From contig JAFEUB010000840.1 in the NCBI GenBank assembly GCA_024529925.1, forward strand, positions 372,001-436,000: a stretch of DNA of 64,000 bases, in the 5' to 3' direction. The translations under genes and the position numbers were made by a program. A model generated the notes under the pieces. The model saw only the letters and a list, made by a program, of their open reading frames with translations, ran no database searches and was not told where the DNA came from. The number at the start of each line of letters is the position of its first letter. The stretch's first letter is position 1. This document shows, piece after piece, positions 27,050 through 40,064 of this stretch. Source of the DNA: Ophthalmolycus amberensis. Lineage: Eukaryota > Chordata > Actinopteri > Perciformes > Zoarcidae.

Positions 27050-29956
27050 CTGTTACTGTATGTGTGAAATTGCAGGTGGTGTAAAGGGCAATTTCTAAAT
27101 CGGAGATCCAACCACCCACGAATGTGTTTTGAATCTGATTTGATAAATCAAATATTTATTTTGATGTCTCAGCCAAAAATCTGTCAGGTGGGATCTCAGT
27201 CTCCACACAACCCAAAATTCCTCAAGCTCACGATTGAACTCACACAGATCATCACTTACAGTTATCTGCTGCAGACTATGCCACTCCTTGTTTTGTTTTC
27301 TTCAAGCTCAGTCACAGTCTGCTGTGGCATTCTCTTGTTTTTAATATCTGATATATGGTCACCGGCGGATGCAGTTCAGAAGTTGTAAAATTCGCCAATA
27401 ACTCAAGTGTGGTCTTTGTAATTCATGTGTGTGTGTGCCCATATTTTATGTTGGCTTGTAGAAATCCATTGGAGGATGGGAGGGAGAGAAGGTGAAGTGC
27501 TTATGAAGTCAAATGTCTTTTCTTCTAGTGTTTTTTCGTATTGCACCAATGCTTCTTCAGTTAATTAACGATGACTACCCTCAGCTTACATAACAACGGC
27601 AAACACAAGCACATCAAAAGGCTTGATTTACCTTTTCGCCTTGCTGCGCCTAAGAGTGCCTAAAGGATGTATATTTTCTGTGACGAGGCTTTTTTAATAT
27701 GACATGTTGTCGCCTGAAGATACAGAGAAGCACCCAGCTGGATGGCAATGTTTAGGCCATTACATGTTGCATTGTCCACATAAAGAAGGACGAATCAATC
27801 ACAATTAAGATATTTCTCTCTTTATAGATTTATACACCACCTTTGAAAATAAAGATAAAAAATGCTTTAAATGGTTGAAACTGGAATAAAAAAAACAATA
27901 CAATACCCAAAACTAGAAGGCAATTTGGAAAAGATAAGGTTAATTAAAAATTGTTGTGAGCCAAACATTTTCAAGGTGTTTGTGTGCAAACTGTTCATGA
28001 ATGTGATTCATGCGTGGTACCTCATTCCAAGTCGACCACCTTTTTTAAAATACCACTGTTGCGTAACCGTGAGGTTGCAGTCGGGAAATAAAGTCGTTGA
28101 GATTCGAAAAACAGTGCTCTCTTCTGTCATGTGCATTATGTCCAAGACGGCAAAGCAACACCATCGCAGCTCTAAGGTGATGGGGTAGATGGTGTGTAGA
28201 TAATTGTAAGATCTATGGCTCTGAATGGCTTTAGGCAAGGAGGCAGACATACAGCAGCTGCCGTTCTCATTTTGACTCGTTATATGTCGTTGAAGAAAGC
28301 TGATTTGCCATTGTACAAAGGGGAATTGACGCAATTTATATAAAAAAAACAGTGTACGTGATCATTTTACACTTGACCGTGAAACTGCTGCACCTCGTCC
28401 GTATCATTCACACAGTGATGAGTTCGAGAAATAATTACATCGTTGTCTAACTGCCAGCTTCTCTCGCTGGCTTTTTGGCATATCAGCAGTGGAAATATTC
28501 TGTTTTGTATCCATATGTGGCTTGGAATTATTCTCAGGCAGTAGGTTGTAAATAATATTTCTAGCCAGCTGACAGAAAAAAAAAGTGTCTCCAAAGGGCT
28601 AAAGGAGCTCTAGGTAGGGAGTGGATGATTGCTGTTTATTGCTACTTTGAAATGTGCCCTGGTAGCCTTGTCAAGACAGAATCTTGCTGTATCTCTCCAT
28701 TTGCGTTGGGATTGTAATATAAGGCATATAAATGAGGCCATTTTAGCCCAATCTAAATGGGGCTATGAATTCAGATGTCATCGTAAATGTCCCCTCTTTC
28801 ATTCTCAGCCCCATAGCTTCTTACTCCTACCACAATGCCCAAACAATCTCCATCTCCCGCCTCCAGTCTCCCAGAATCTAATCCTTCTGCTTGTCCCCTC
28901 CAGCCAAAGCGCCGCTCGTGTCTGCCTGACCAACTCCCCACTCCTGCTCAGCCTCCCCTTCCATGCTTCCGTCTTGCCGCATCCCTTCAGCCCCCAAGGC
29001 CTGGCAAAGGATTTGTGCTCTGACTAAAAGGAGAATCTATTTCCCCCATTTCTGCAGCCTTAGCTAGTTATCATACCCAGGAAACATGCTGACTCTCTGG
29101 AGTGATGCCTTGAGGAGAAGTTTAAGCAAGAATCCATATTTAAACAACTAAATACCCCCTGACACTGAAATAGCCATGGAGCCTCAGCGACCTCCAATCA
29201 TATTTTTAAGAATGTACCTTTGAAATATATCATGGCGGTGACCCAGCTATATGAGTCAGTAGCAACTTCATAGAAGTAACACAGAAACAACAGCAGACTC
29301 GCTCACTATTGTCTGGTGTAATGGATGAGTTCCCGATCCAAACCTCCTGTTAAGTATGGTCTACTTTCACACTTTCTACTGTTGTATTGTAAGAATTTGA
29401 ATAATATCAATCAATGTTATATACAGTCTTTGTGAGAAACGATAAACAGTGTGCTCTTATTTACTCACTCTGTATAGATTCACCAATCAAAGAGCATGTT
29501 TAATAGAGAGAAAACATCTTTTCATCTACCAAAACCTGTCATTGCCCTCTTTTTTCATGTGTGCACCAAGCATACACATTACTATTACACACAAAGATAT
29601 TGAAAAGTCCTTTTGTTCTTATAGTTTTCTTCAGCTTCCATTCAATTCTAGCAATAGCAGAAAAGTCCAAGTCAGATTTCTTACAGCATAGCATGTATGA
29701 GTTATTGATGCAGCGATGTAGTAGCACTGCTGGGAGTAAAAAAAGAAAAAAAGTAACATGCACCCCAGATCTCAAACAATCATGATATAGATGAAAGACC
29801 GAGAGATGCATCTGTGAAAGTGAGGGGGATGTGACTGCATGGCTGAGATGATGGGGAGATGAACAGCTTTCTGGAAACATTTTAAAGCCCACTAACGGTA
29901 TTACGAACATAGTGTTGATAGCACTTACCTGAGCCCTAAAAGCATTTCTCAATATA

Positions 29957-29980
29957 TCTGGTGTGTATGTGTGTGTGTGT
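29957..29980. repeat. Imperfect (GT)n microsatellite
   Basis: The run gtgtgtatgtgtgtgtgtgt, about 24 bases with one TA interruption. Confidence 0.85.
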
Positions 29981-30154
29981 ACTAAAAGGCTGATGGTTCC
30001 AATGATTTCCAGCATGGACTTGTTTGCCAGAAAGGTGGTCGAATGGTAGAAAGCACAGACCCGTGGTATTGATCTGGGCCGACTCGTGCAGCAGAGGCAG
30101 CCCCGTTCTGCTGTATCAGTGCTTTCCTGACTTTTACGAGAGGCGCTCGTGTGC

Positions 30155-30190
30155 GGGGGGGGGGGGAGAGCGCGCTTGCGCGTGCGCCGC
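30155..30190. repeat. G12 homopolymer followed by GC/GT alternation
   Basis: Twelve consecutive G are followed by agagcgcgcttgcgcgtgcgcc. This is a CpG-rich, secondary-structure-prone spot. Confidence 0.85.
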
Positions 30191-31515
30191 AAGGAGTCAT
30201 CTTTCTGTTTTGGATCGGTGGCAAGTAGCCATTAGTAAACTGATCTTTGGAAGAGGAAATTTAATGGTCTCCTAACTGTATTTACAAGCCATTCAATTTG
30301 ATAAAGGGTGTGATGTTGAATGATTTATTATTTGCCGCTCTGCTCCTCTTCAAGCTATCGAATTCTGAATTTCATCAGTATTTTTATTCCTTCATTTACT
30401 CTTTCAATAATATCTCATCGGTATAACAGCGAATGCCGATCTGACGATATATTGCAACGCTGGTAAAATAGTGACTGTCAGAATCTGCATTTCCAAAGCT
30501 CTGTTTTGAGATCTTCTCGGGATTCCTTTTTTTAGTTAAACTGCAGAAATATCGTCTAGCTTTCTACACGGTGAAACATCAATATTCAAATATGGAGATA
30601 GGAAGTAACTCACTAGGGCTACTGATTAGTGTACCAATCATTGTCATCAGAATTAATTTGGCAGTGGAAGATTTAGAAAAATGAAACTTTTGTCAGACCA
30701 ATAATGATAATAACAAGCAACGCTAATTATTTGTTCACATTAAATCTCTGTGACATCCCTATGACAGTTTTCTTCATAATATATATGCTATTTTGTTGTG
30801 TCTGATTGTATAAATGGTTGACAATAATACACATGTCAGTTGTACATTGTTCATTTTATGAAGGACAACAGATATAGCAGCACAATCTGTACCTTGAGGT
30901 CTAAACCTATGCTATTTCATTTTCTTAGATGAGGAGTTTTACATCACGTACAGCATGAAAATGCCAGAATTCTTGAAGAAAACTAAACTAAACAAGTTCT
31001 TGAAAAGTACATCAACGTATTCGTTATTTAGGGCTATACACATCGATCATACATTGCAAATAGCAGGACAGTATCATACAGCATATTTAAACACGTGTCC
31101 CATATTTAGCTAGTTAAATGTTGGAGTATATGTGGTATCTCCAAAGCGGATGCATTCGAAATGTATTCTGCTGCGGCTAATTTGCACACTCATTATTAAA
31201 GTCCGTAACCTACTCTGTTCATATATTTCTACCTTATATAATCTGCAGAATAATAACAGTGCAAAAGACTGTTTAATATTTAAGAGTGTTTAATATTTAA
31301 TACTATTTTTTCGACTTTTGAATAGTGAACTTTATGAGGCCAGCACAATTCAGGCGGTAGTCTTAAATGGTAGAGTTCTGAGCTGTAACTGTTACCATAC
31401 AACCTGCTGAGTGTCTCCATGGAAGCATCAAACGAGAGGCGGAGCGCAGTTGGAAAAAAAAACCTGCTTTCCTTGTGTCGAAGATATTCATTTGTTTGCC
31501 TCTCTGTTTTCTCAG

Positions 31516-31735
31516 CACCCCCATCGGCGAGTGACCTTCTCCACCGCCAACCCCGTGCAGGACCTGCAGGACGCCTCTCAGCACAGCTACTATGACAGCG
31601 GCTTGGAGGATTCGGAGACTCCCAGCAGCAAGTCATCGTCTGGTCCTCGCATTGGACCCCTGACCCTGCCTGAGGACCACTACGAGAGGACCACTCCAGA
31701 TGGCAGCATTGGAGAGACCGAGCACGCTGAAAATG
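31516..31735 (+). CDS. pcdh1: Protocadherin-1-like cytoplasmic-tail exon (penultimate coding exon)
   Basis: This internal exon encodes 73 residues plus one base of the next codon. It is preceded by a pyrimidine-rich tract and CAG acceptor at 31513-31515 (phase 0) and ends at a GT donor at 31736 (gtacgc, phase 1). The peptide opens with HPHRRVTF; RRVTF at residues 4-8 (31525-31539) is the delta-1 protocadherin motif usually called CM3, an RVxF-type docking site for protein phosphatase 1 alpha. It continues with a Tyr/acidic stretch (SYYDSGLEDSE, residues 24-34), a Ser-rich run and PEDHYERTTPDGSIGE (52-67). The wording matches the remembered tail of vertebrate PCDH1 nearly residue for residue. 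PCDH7 is the closest alternative; PCDH9 and PCDH11 diverge just after RRVTF. The gene makes a homophilic adhesion receptor, and this part is cytosolic. The exon is 220 nt, so skipping it would shift the frame. Upstream exons are not in the window. Function is inferred from family. Confidence 0.9.
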
Positions 31736-32010
31736 GTACGCTGACAATCCCCCTCTGTTCTGTCCTATTCACCATGAATATGCATTTAAATGTAAATTAC
31801 TCTAATAGGCTCTTTTTGTGTCTGTTTGGTTGTTGTTGTTTTTTGCGATGGAGACATTCGTGGGAGATTTGTTGCTCTGTGGCCATTTTAGAGTGGAAAC
31901 GCTGTGGCACCCGTGACGTTGACTTGCTGTGTTTGTCGATGACTGTGTGAAATGTTATTGGTTTTTAAGTAGACTTGTGCTTGTGTAGGCGGGTGTGTGG
32001 GTTTACATAA

Positions 32011-32040
32011 GTGTGTGTGTGTGTGTGGGGGGGGGGGGGG
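32011..32040. repeat. (GT)8 followed by G14
   Basis: The GT run at 32011-32026 passes directly into fourteen G at 32027-32040. It lies about 280 bases downstream of the exon A donor. Confidence 0.9.
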
Positions 32041-34059
32041 ATCAGGGCTGGAGTTAGCAGTGCCTCCATCCTCCTCATCAGCAGGTCCACTGTCAGACAT
32101 CCTTAATGACCCTCTCTCACAAGTGTGCTAATTAAAAAGCCCAACTAATGGAGCATTTGCCCTCTAAATAAATCTGAACCATGACATCTGTGCAGACAGC
32201 GCTGTGTTTACTCTAAGCATTTCCTTGCCGCAAGCTGGACCCATGCTACACTCTGCCGCTTACTGTAGGTGTGCAGGAGCCATCATTTCTGCTCACAGTA
32301 ATCAATCCACGGGCCGAACAGCAATGGTCTCAGCATAGGTCTACATAAAAAATACAAAATCATAACCGATGCTGTCACTGATATTTTGTGAACTGTGTAT
32401 CGTTAAATTAATCTTGCCACCTTGAGCTGCCAAGCATAATCCATTACCTGTCTTGTAACGCACTATGATAAGTGATTCACATGGTGCGTTTCCAGTCATT
32501 GTAGTAGATGGCATTGTACTGCTCTCTGGATCATAGACTTTTACATGGCGATGGTCTCGGCCTTCTCCTTCTATTTCTATTTCATTAGCCTGTTGTGGTT
32601 TCAAGAGTGTGTGTGCGGTTCTGCTTTTTGTGCACACGGATTTTAAGGCTAAGTAATAAAAGGCTTTTACTGCGCTGTTCATAATGGGGGTATGTATCAG
32701 CAAAGACTTGATAGAGCTGTTGATCAGCATTGACAGTCGCTTTGTCACAGTGTCAGGGAAAAAAGACACAGATGTACCTCTTGTCAATGGGGCTGTACAT
32801 CCTGTGAGTGGAGAGAGATTCTGGGGAGGTTTTTTTTCAGCGAGGAAACTGAAACTATTTCAATCTCAAGCACTCCCGGTTGCAAAACGTTGCAGGATCA
32901 AAGGCTAAGATGTGTCACGCCAAAACGGCAGAAGACAAAGTTCCATTATTAGTGTAGGAGTGTAGTTGCGTTGTGATGCATTGCCTCTTTGCTAGACAAT
33001 CATGTTGGATCTCATTAGCTAGCTTATTCATCTGTATTGCAAATGTTTATTGTTTATTTATTTATGTCAATTAGCGACACCATTATTCAAGGATAGGAGG
33101 GGGCGTTGGGTGTGCAGGAATAGGACAAGTCCCGCCCATAGCGCAGTTCCCTGCGGCTCTACAGAGGTCAGAAATTGCTTAGCATTAAAAGATATAATTA
33201 GTCATCCATGTACAGACTGGCTGTTTACAGCCCATGTGCCAACAGTTGACTATTTCCGTTTGCTCTTTGCACTTCGGATGTGTACTTTGTGCATTTTCTT
33301 TTTTCTTATTTGTTCTATTGTAGCTGATTATTGTGTTTCTGATTATCTGCAGAAAAACAGGTTTTGTCAGACGGGGTGTTCTTTGTTGTCAACAGCAGGA
33401 GAGCAAGATTGTGAGTGGAGCAGTTAAAGAATGAAAAGATGGCACAAGATGGGAGAAGATGTTAGATTGTGGCAGGGAGCGGGGACTAAGAGTGTCTGAC
33501 AAGGAGGCAAAGCCCATAGGATGAGCACATAGGACAGGGAGATGCGAAGATGAACTGCTAACCAAGGATAGACCTAATTAAAATGTGATTCCCACTTCAG
33601 GGAGATAACAAAGGGCCCACATAAAATGAAGGATTAGACAGAAAAATCAAACGAGACGGAGGAATTCCTCCCCAGCTGCACCTGAATGGTGACGTGAAGT
33701 CTTTTTTTAAGCGTTTGAGTGACAGCGTGACAGGTTGTACTGGTGCCGAGCTTTGTTCATTGCAGCAGAGATGACTGACAGGCTAAAAATGGTGAGGTGA
33801 GCGTGATGTGTCACTCCATTTAAGTTGGATAAAACGCAATATATGAACCCAAAGATCTGTCAGCCTTTGCATCACTGCGAATGCTGTGTGTTTTGTTGTA
33901 CAAGTTGAACTTTGACAGTGGTGAATCTACATTGCGAGTGTCGACGGTCTGCAGTGGAGAATGATGTAGTTCATGATCTATTTTAGATCAGCTTTTGGAA
34001 ATGATACTGTGTTTGTCTTGTGTTAGCCTGGGCTCGGCGGGCAATTCCAGTGTGACTGA

Positions 34060-34603
34060 ATCTCAGTCCATGCAGTTTCCTTTACTCAAGACCAGGCTGC
34101 AACCTCCGGTTCTGAAAAGTGAAGCCAATGCAGAAGTGTCTTCAACTTGCGTTCTCTCTTCTAGCCATCAGGGGGCAACTCCTCTGGTTGTATGGAGGTT
34201 TCTGAGGAAATGACTCCACTTCTCTCTTGATTTATTACCTCAGTAAACATTTTGGCATGAGTTTATGGTCTCAATCGCTCGTTTAAAATCTTCTTTCATA
34301 CATCATGATGTTCATTTAGTAAGTGATGGTCCATTTAGAGAAAAATACGTGATAAAGCAGGGTATGCTTTAGGGTGGGGCTAACTTGTGATTGACAGGTT
34401 GTGACCAGAGATGTATTCGGCATCTCTACGCCACTCCTCTGCACTCCAAACATGGTAACTTCCTTTCACTGGTTCCATAAAAGCAAGATGGCGACACCCG
34501 CAATCCAAGATGGCCATGGCCAAATTGCTTAACTCGAAGCTTCAAAACCACAGTCAACAAACCAATAGAAGACGTCACAATGACTTCTTATATACAGTCC
34601 GTG
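34060..34603 (+). mobile_element. Teleost dispersed repeat, about 540 bp
   Basis: Successive stretches match a widespread percomorph repeat that I recognise by wording: 'cctccggttctgaaa', 'gccatcagggggcaact', 'ttgatttattacctcagtaa', 'catcatgatgttcatttagt', 'tgattgacaggttg', 'aagatggcgac', 'aaaccaatagaagacgtcac' and a 'tatatacagtc' end. It has no coding capacity and no obvious terminal inverted repeats. The class (SINE-like or DNA element) is unsettled. The 34165-34177 part resembles a CTCF core. Confidence 0.6.
34165..34177 (+). promoter_or_regulatory. CTCF-like motif inside the dispersed repeat
   Basis: CCATCAGGGGGCA fits the CTCF core (CCASYAGRKGGCR) with one mismatch at the fourth base. 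Because it is part of a high-copy repeat, many genomic copies may carry it. Binding is untested. Confidence 0.3.
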
Positions 34604-35794
34604 TTGAAGACATGCTCATATTAAGGATATTGATGCCAGCGATTATTTATCAGCAAATAATAGATTGACGTAGTTGATTATATAGTATAGAATTTTGTTC
34701 TATGTCTTTTGAAGATCCTTGCGGACTGAAGTCATATGACCTTGGTTGGATTGGATTGGGTTGGGTGACAGAGAGGAAGGAGAGTGTGTAGGTCTGAGAC
34801 ATCACCATATTCCCTCGTGGTTCTAAGCTTTGGAATTAAGAGAAGATTCAAACTACAGTAATAACATTTCTAATATATGACATGTATCTGCTGCTTGATC
34901 TGCAGAAACTCATTTCTGGAGTTTCTTTTTCCGTCTGCCTGAGCAGCTGCTCCCGTTTAGTTTTTTTTCCTAATTCTTGTCTTCAGGCTGTGTTAGAGCG
35001 CACTCCATTTCAGTTTCCCCGTGTGTATTTTCCACTCTCATGTTCGCGCGTGTGGCGTGCACATCGCTCAACTGTTTGTTAATCTCGTCGGAAATGTTTA
35101 TCCATCGGTTGCGCGTTGTGCACCTGCACGCATGTATGTATTTGTTTGCATCGGAGTGTGTTGCCTCACACCCCGAATCTCTAAATCACTTTGATTACAG
35201 TGCTATTTTACTTTAATAGACTCTCATCATAATCACTGAGCTCTTTAATTATTTTTAAATTGATTACTTCAGACATCACGAACACTGCTTATCTTGTGTG
35301 CCTGCTCGCTGTCAAGATGTTCGATTTGTCCTCCATAGTGAAATCAGAGGAAGACCGAGGACCGGTCTCTGTCTGTCCCATGTGTCCATCCACCGGGTGT
35401 CAGGCACTGCTTGTCAGATTCATTTTTTATCTTTAATGCGTGAGTTGACTTTGTCTGATTTTGTTTCACGTTGTATATCATAACAAAAAAAATTGCCAGG
35501 TTTCTTTAAACCCAAGCCATTGGGCATTTTGAGCCTCAGCACACACCTGGAGTCACACAACACATAACTGAAATTATTTAACCTCCTGCCGCCCAAGAAC
35601 CCTGTGCGTTAGTCATCCAGGACCCTCGATGGGCCTCTTCTCTCTTCCTGGGACACGAGTTTGACCGGCAATCTCATTCATGTCCGGTCCAACCTAGACA
35701 ACAATCACTCTTCCGGGGATCAGTGGTTAGGCATCTTGGCTGTGATATGAGGGTTAGCACCGATAGGACACAGGTGGATTGAAGACCAGCGCAT

Positions 35795-35821
35795 ACACAC
35801 ACACACACACACACACACACA
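35795..35821. repeat. (AC)13 microsatellite
   Basis: An uninterrupted AC run. Confidence 0.95.
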
Positions 35822-36631
35822 ACAATAACTCAACTGACCACAGATGGAGGAATTTTAATGTGGCCGCCTGCCCAGCGTGAGGTCTCCCTGTGTCTTCCTC
35901 TGAGCGGACTCACTGCCATATGGGCTATTGAGAGGGCTGAGATGAAATAGAGTAAATGGCGTTTGCATGATAGTGAAGTTCTTTCATAATGCTGTCTGAC
36001 TTTCAGATCTCTCCACCGATGCATGTGGCGTCGTATATTTGTTCTTTTTGAACTCCTGTCAGGGATTTTCCTCTGCTTTCAGAGCTTACCATATCGGTAT
36101 CATACAGGTTTAGCCATCACTGCTTTAACATCATGCATTCCCTGTGAATATGCGGTGTGGGGCTCGCGTGTGCACAAAGCAAGGGAAACATTTCGATCAA
36201 AGAAAAGATGTTGGAGGAAGACGATGTGCAGACAGAGAGGCAGGTCGTCAGCATGTTGGGGCTTGTTTGTCCTATAAGTGTCAGTTTGGGCCCCTGCCCG
36301 GGTGCCAGCAGTGCCCGAAGCAGGGGTGTGGGTTTCCTCCGACAGATGTCATTGTGCCCTGTCAAGAGTCCCTGCCCGTTGTACTATGGAGTGAAGCAGA
36401 GCATTTCAGCCGGGACCAGCACAGTGGCCTATGCCAGCCACTGCTGGAACTACCACCACACGAGCAGAGACGGGTCATGGGACTGGCAGTTTTGTGGAAG
36501 CTTCTTTGGAGAAAAAAAAAAAAGTCCTACAAGGGGTCCCCTGAGGCAAGTTGTCATGATTAATATGCCTCCCGAGCTCATTCTAGCACACGCATTATGC
36601 TCTGCTCACATCAGCCGCCGCTATTTGTTAA

Positions 36632-36645
36632 CCCCCCCCCCCCCC
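36632..36645. repeat. C14 homopolymer
   Basis: Fourteen consecutive C. Confidence 0.9.
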
Positions 36646-39600
36646 TCACAATTGTTTGTAATTTTATTTCAGAGCAAATAGGTCACTGGAAGAGCATTAC
36701 TGGAGCAGAATTAAACTCCATGACACCGTGCACAATGGTTAACTACAGCCCTTTAACAAATTACTTTATGGGAGAATGCAGCTGAATCCAAAATGGAACT
36801 GATGATGTGTCAACACGTCACAGTTTGGAATGTGTCTCGATTTCCCTTCGCCCAATTTGAACCTGAAAATGTGTTTTCGCTCGCGTGGTCACTAACAATG
36901 AGACCGACTCATCCCAAAGTTTGGCCGCACACATTACAGTGTTTGTCAAATGACTGCAGACAGGCCAGACCTTTGGAACGTGGGGCCATGTGAGAGAAAG
37001 GACATGGTACCACAGCTCTGTAGCAGAGTACGTAATTGGCTTAATGTCTTGTGAACTGACATATTATTCTCTGGCAGAGATTGCAGCAACATGTGAAATC
37101 CAAGTCCCATTATTCCAATAAATCTACCACTTGCATTCAATTTCATACTACCTCCTTTTACACATTAACGTGATTTCGCTGTAGTTTCATCACTGTGTCC
37201 AGTTGACTGGAAGATTTTGTGATAATAGCATGTTTTTGTCATAACCTGGAAGTTATTTAAGCTGTTCTTCTCACAGTTTTAATATGTACTGTAAGTAGGA
37301 TTTTTTTCAACTCCCTTTAGAGGAGAAAATACTGAAAAACTGAGAAATTGATGTCTAAAAATGTTTATTTAAATGTTTAAATAATAAAGAAGAAGAAAGC
37401 AATAATCATAATTGTTTCAGTAGAAGGCTCCTGGAACATTTTCTCGGGAGAGATTCCCAGTCCTCTTCATTTTAATTGAGATTTGCACAAGCTACTCGGC
37501 TCTTATCCACATGTAGCCTATATAACATGGATGAAAAAACCCAGAAAAAACAGATGAGTGTTCTGAATTATGCGCAGAAAGAAAAGTCCACGCATATAAG
37601 CACACATTAGGTTCCATAAATAGTGCTTTTAACACCATGCTGCCACTGAAAATGTCCGGTTTTAGCACTAAGCTTGTAAAATGAATGAGTGAGCCAGTAT
37701 GCCTAAGCCAGTATCCCTAAGCTTTAGATGTGCTCATGTATTACTCTAACAAAAGTGGATGGCTCTCTGTACTTAGGCAAATATTGGATAGCACGCTGCC
37801 TGCTCTTGCTACGCCAGTGAGTCTGGGCAACGGCATGCTGAAGCAGCAGGTTTGAGGGTGGTAATGTGTGTGTGTGTGTGCGTGCATACGCAGGGCTTGA
37901 AAGTACAAGTTTATAAAGACACATGGAGAAACATTTCTTAATTAGCCTGGTGTAGCTCGTGGCTATAAGAGACACTCCTTTTAGCTGAGTGTCCACTGGC
38001 AGGTCCATGGGACCCCGAGTTGAAACTTTAAGGATAATTATGGAGGCAGAAATAGAAAGTGGCGGTAGAGCTCTGTTGCTCTCAGTGGGTCTTACCCAGA
38101 CTCACCCCAGATGTGATTCGTAGAGCAGGTAGAGCGCTGTGCATCGGGGAGGGGATGCTGGCTCGGGGCCACATCCACTTCAACCTCAGTTGGTCGGGCA
38201 GCTCAAGTCGGCATCAGAGAAAGGCCCCGGGGGTCATCTCTCCATCATAGTGTGATGGGGACGAGAGCCGCTGAACCTCCCTCTAACTAGTGTTCTGCCC
38301 TTCAATGATGGATGGCACTTGAGGGACTGGAATTGTACTGTATGGGTCTCTGATATGCATTTCCTTATTTCCAGTGAGTTACATAGGAATGGAGTCGCTC
38401 TCGCTTTGAGGCGTTCTCACAGTCAGTTGAGGATATCCCAGAATTCACTGCAGTTCAAGGACCTTACAAACCCAATGAGGACTACATCCAGTGAAACTAC
38501 AGAAGTCCTCTCCCCACACTAAATGGAAACCAGCAGTGCTTATTATTTTCTTCACAAATTGAAATATCCTCCAGGTGTAAGGATCAATTCTTAATTTGCA
38601 GTTTTGTGTTAACACGGTATATCATGCAGTCAATATTTCACATGCCTTAAGCTAAAGAGAAAATACTTGAATCTGTCTTGCTCAACCCCATGGCCAAGCA
38701 TGTATCAGTGTTTTGCATTTAATGTGACATTAAACGTCACATACACAGATGCAAACACACATTTGGCTTTTAAAAGTCACTTTAAAAGTCACGTTCTGGC
38801 ACATGGTATCCCTATCCCTATTCTCAAGACAGAAGTAGAGTAATTGAGAGAGAATTTAGCACGATGATGTGGCTCGTTTCCATCATTTCTGCTGGATCTC
38901 TGCTCTAATTAGAGAGCCCCGTAAAGCATTCATTGTGAGACCGTGACCGATTTTTGCTGGTTCCAAACTACGGAGCTACAACAGAGACATGTAGATCCTA
39001 ACGCAATTCCTTGGTCACCACCAAAGGTCCATTTTATTTAAAGCAATTATACGATTTTGTTCACTTTCCCCGTGGCTATCTCCCTCTCAGATGCATGTTG
39101 CAAGGGTCCCAACACTTGTCACTCATCGTGATGAGCTGTCTACTTTGAAACAGTATCTAGCCTGGAGATGAGGTACCCATCAAACACGCAGCCACCACAG
39201 GCACTGAAAAAACAGATGGCGAGTGCAGCCACTTTAATAAAAAAAAAAGCGACAGCAATGTTTACTGTTGTTGTGCATTTGCTCGGTGTCTCTTTTTTGT
39301 CCTTCTCTTCCTGCTTCCCTACTTTATTGTTGTTATTGCTATGGCTCCCTTGCCCCAATTTAGCTCGCCACGAGCCACATTCACATGGCACAAAGGCATA
39401 GCGGATATGCCCAACATTATTAAAAAATCTCATTGAGAAGTCTCCACATTTCAGCCGTGCACACCCAGGGTCACAGACAGAACCCAGGCTGCTGCGCTGC
39501 TTACTTGACCCAATTTACCCATCGGTTCATTCAATGTTCATTTTTTGTAGTGGACGTTCTGTCTGTTTCTGTTATTTTAATGTGATGAAACATTTATATT

Positions 39601-40051
39601 GTTGTTTTAATGCCCCTTTAATACACAAGGCAGCACTGAAGTGCAGGTTTGGTCCTCGTTCAATTCACCAAAACACACTTGGCCTCCCAGATACGCACAA
39701 GCGTTCTCTCCTCTCCCCCACATTTACTCGAACAGCAATTCAACCGTGTTATTGCGTGAGATTGTTATTTTTGTTGGAGGGGTTCAACGACATCAAAGGA
39801 CACGAACATTGACCCGTCTTCGTCATGTCGAAGCTTCTAAAAGTCAATCAAACAAATGCAGCTGAACGCGGTGGATCAGTGAGGAACAACAGGGGAGGGT
39901 GGAATCACGCTGGCCTAAAAAGCCGATACGATGACCCCCCGCTGCCTTGTGTGCTTTGGGTTTCTCTTTGAGTCCATATTTAAAGACATCAATTTGCAGT
40001 TTCCTTTTAATAATTATTTCTTCAATCATGTTCTTGATTCAATGTGAGTTT

Positions 40052-40064
40052 CCCCCCCCCCCCC
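40052..40064. repeat. C13 homopolymer
   Basis: Thirteen consecutive C. Confidence 0.9.

Larger units (their letters stand above)
18411..31515 (+). other. Upstream intron, part 3, up to exon A
   Basis: No exon is recognisable before exon A. The part holds GT microsatellites (18772, 23903, 29957), a TCC run (24561-24583), copy 2 of the short dispersed repeat (19531), a consensus CRE (27042) and a G-tract with alternating GC at 30155-30190. The longest frame, 217 codons on the minus strand at 29539-30192, has no domain and is treated as chance. The polypyrimidine tract before exon A lies at about 31486-31512. Confidence 0.55.

Noticed and set aside
29539..30192. Longest non-exonic open frame (217 codons, minus strand)
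   Set aside because: No domain, Cys/His/Ser-rich low-complexity wording including a GT-repeat-derived HTHTYT run and a G-tract-derived PPPP. It looks like a chance frame in intronic DNA.
31280..31747. 155-codon minus-strand frame over exon A
   Set aside because: Antisense shadow of exon A and its flanks.
35710..35790. 'gtggttaggcatcttggctgtg' as a possible tRNA-derived SINE
   Set aside because: A-box match poor and no B box; not strong enough to list.
36144..36681. Overlapping plus frames of 139 and 174 codons
   Set aside because: No recognisable family; includes A12- and C14-encoded runs; no splice-site or conservation argument.
38100..38260. 'gtagagcaggtagagcgctgtg' region as a tRNA or SINE
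   Set aside because: No cloverleaf could be drawn and no B box was found.
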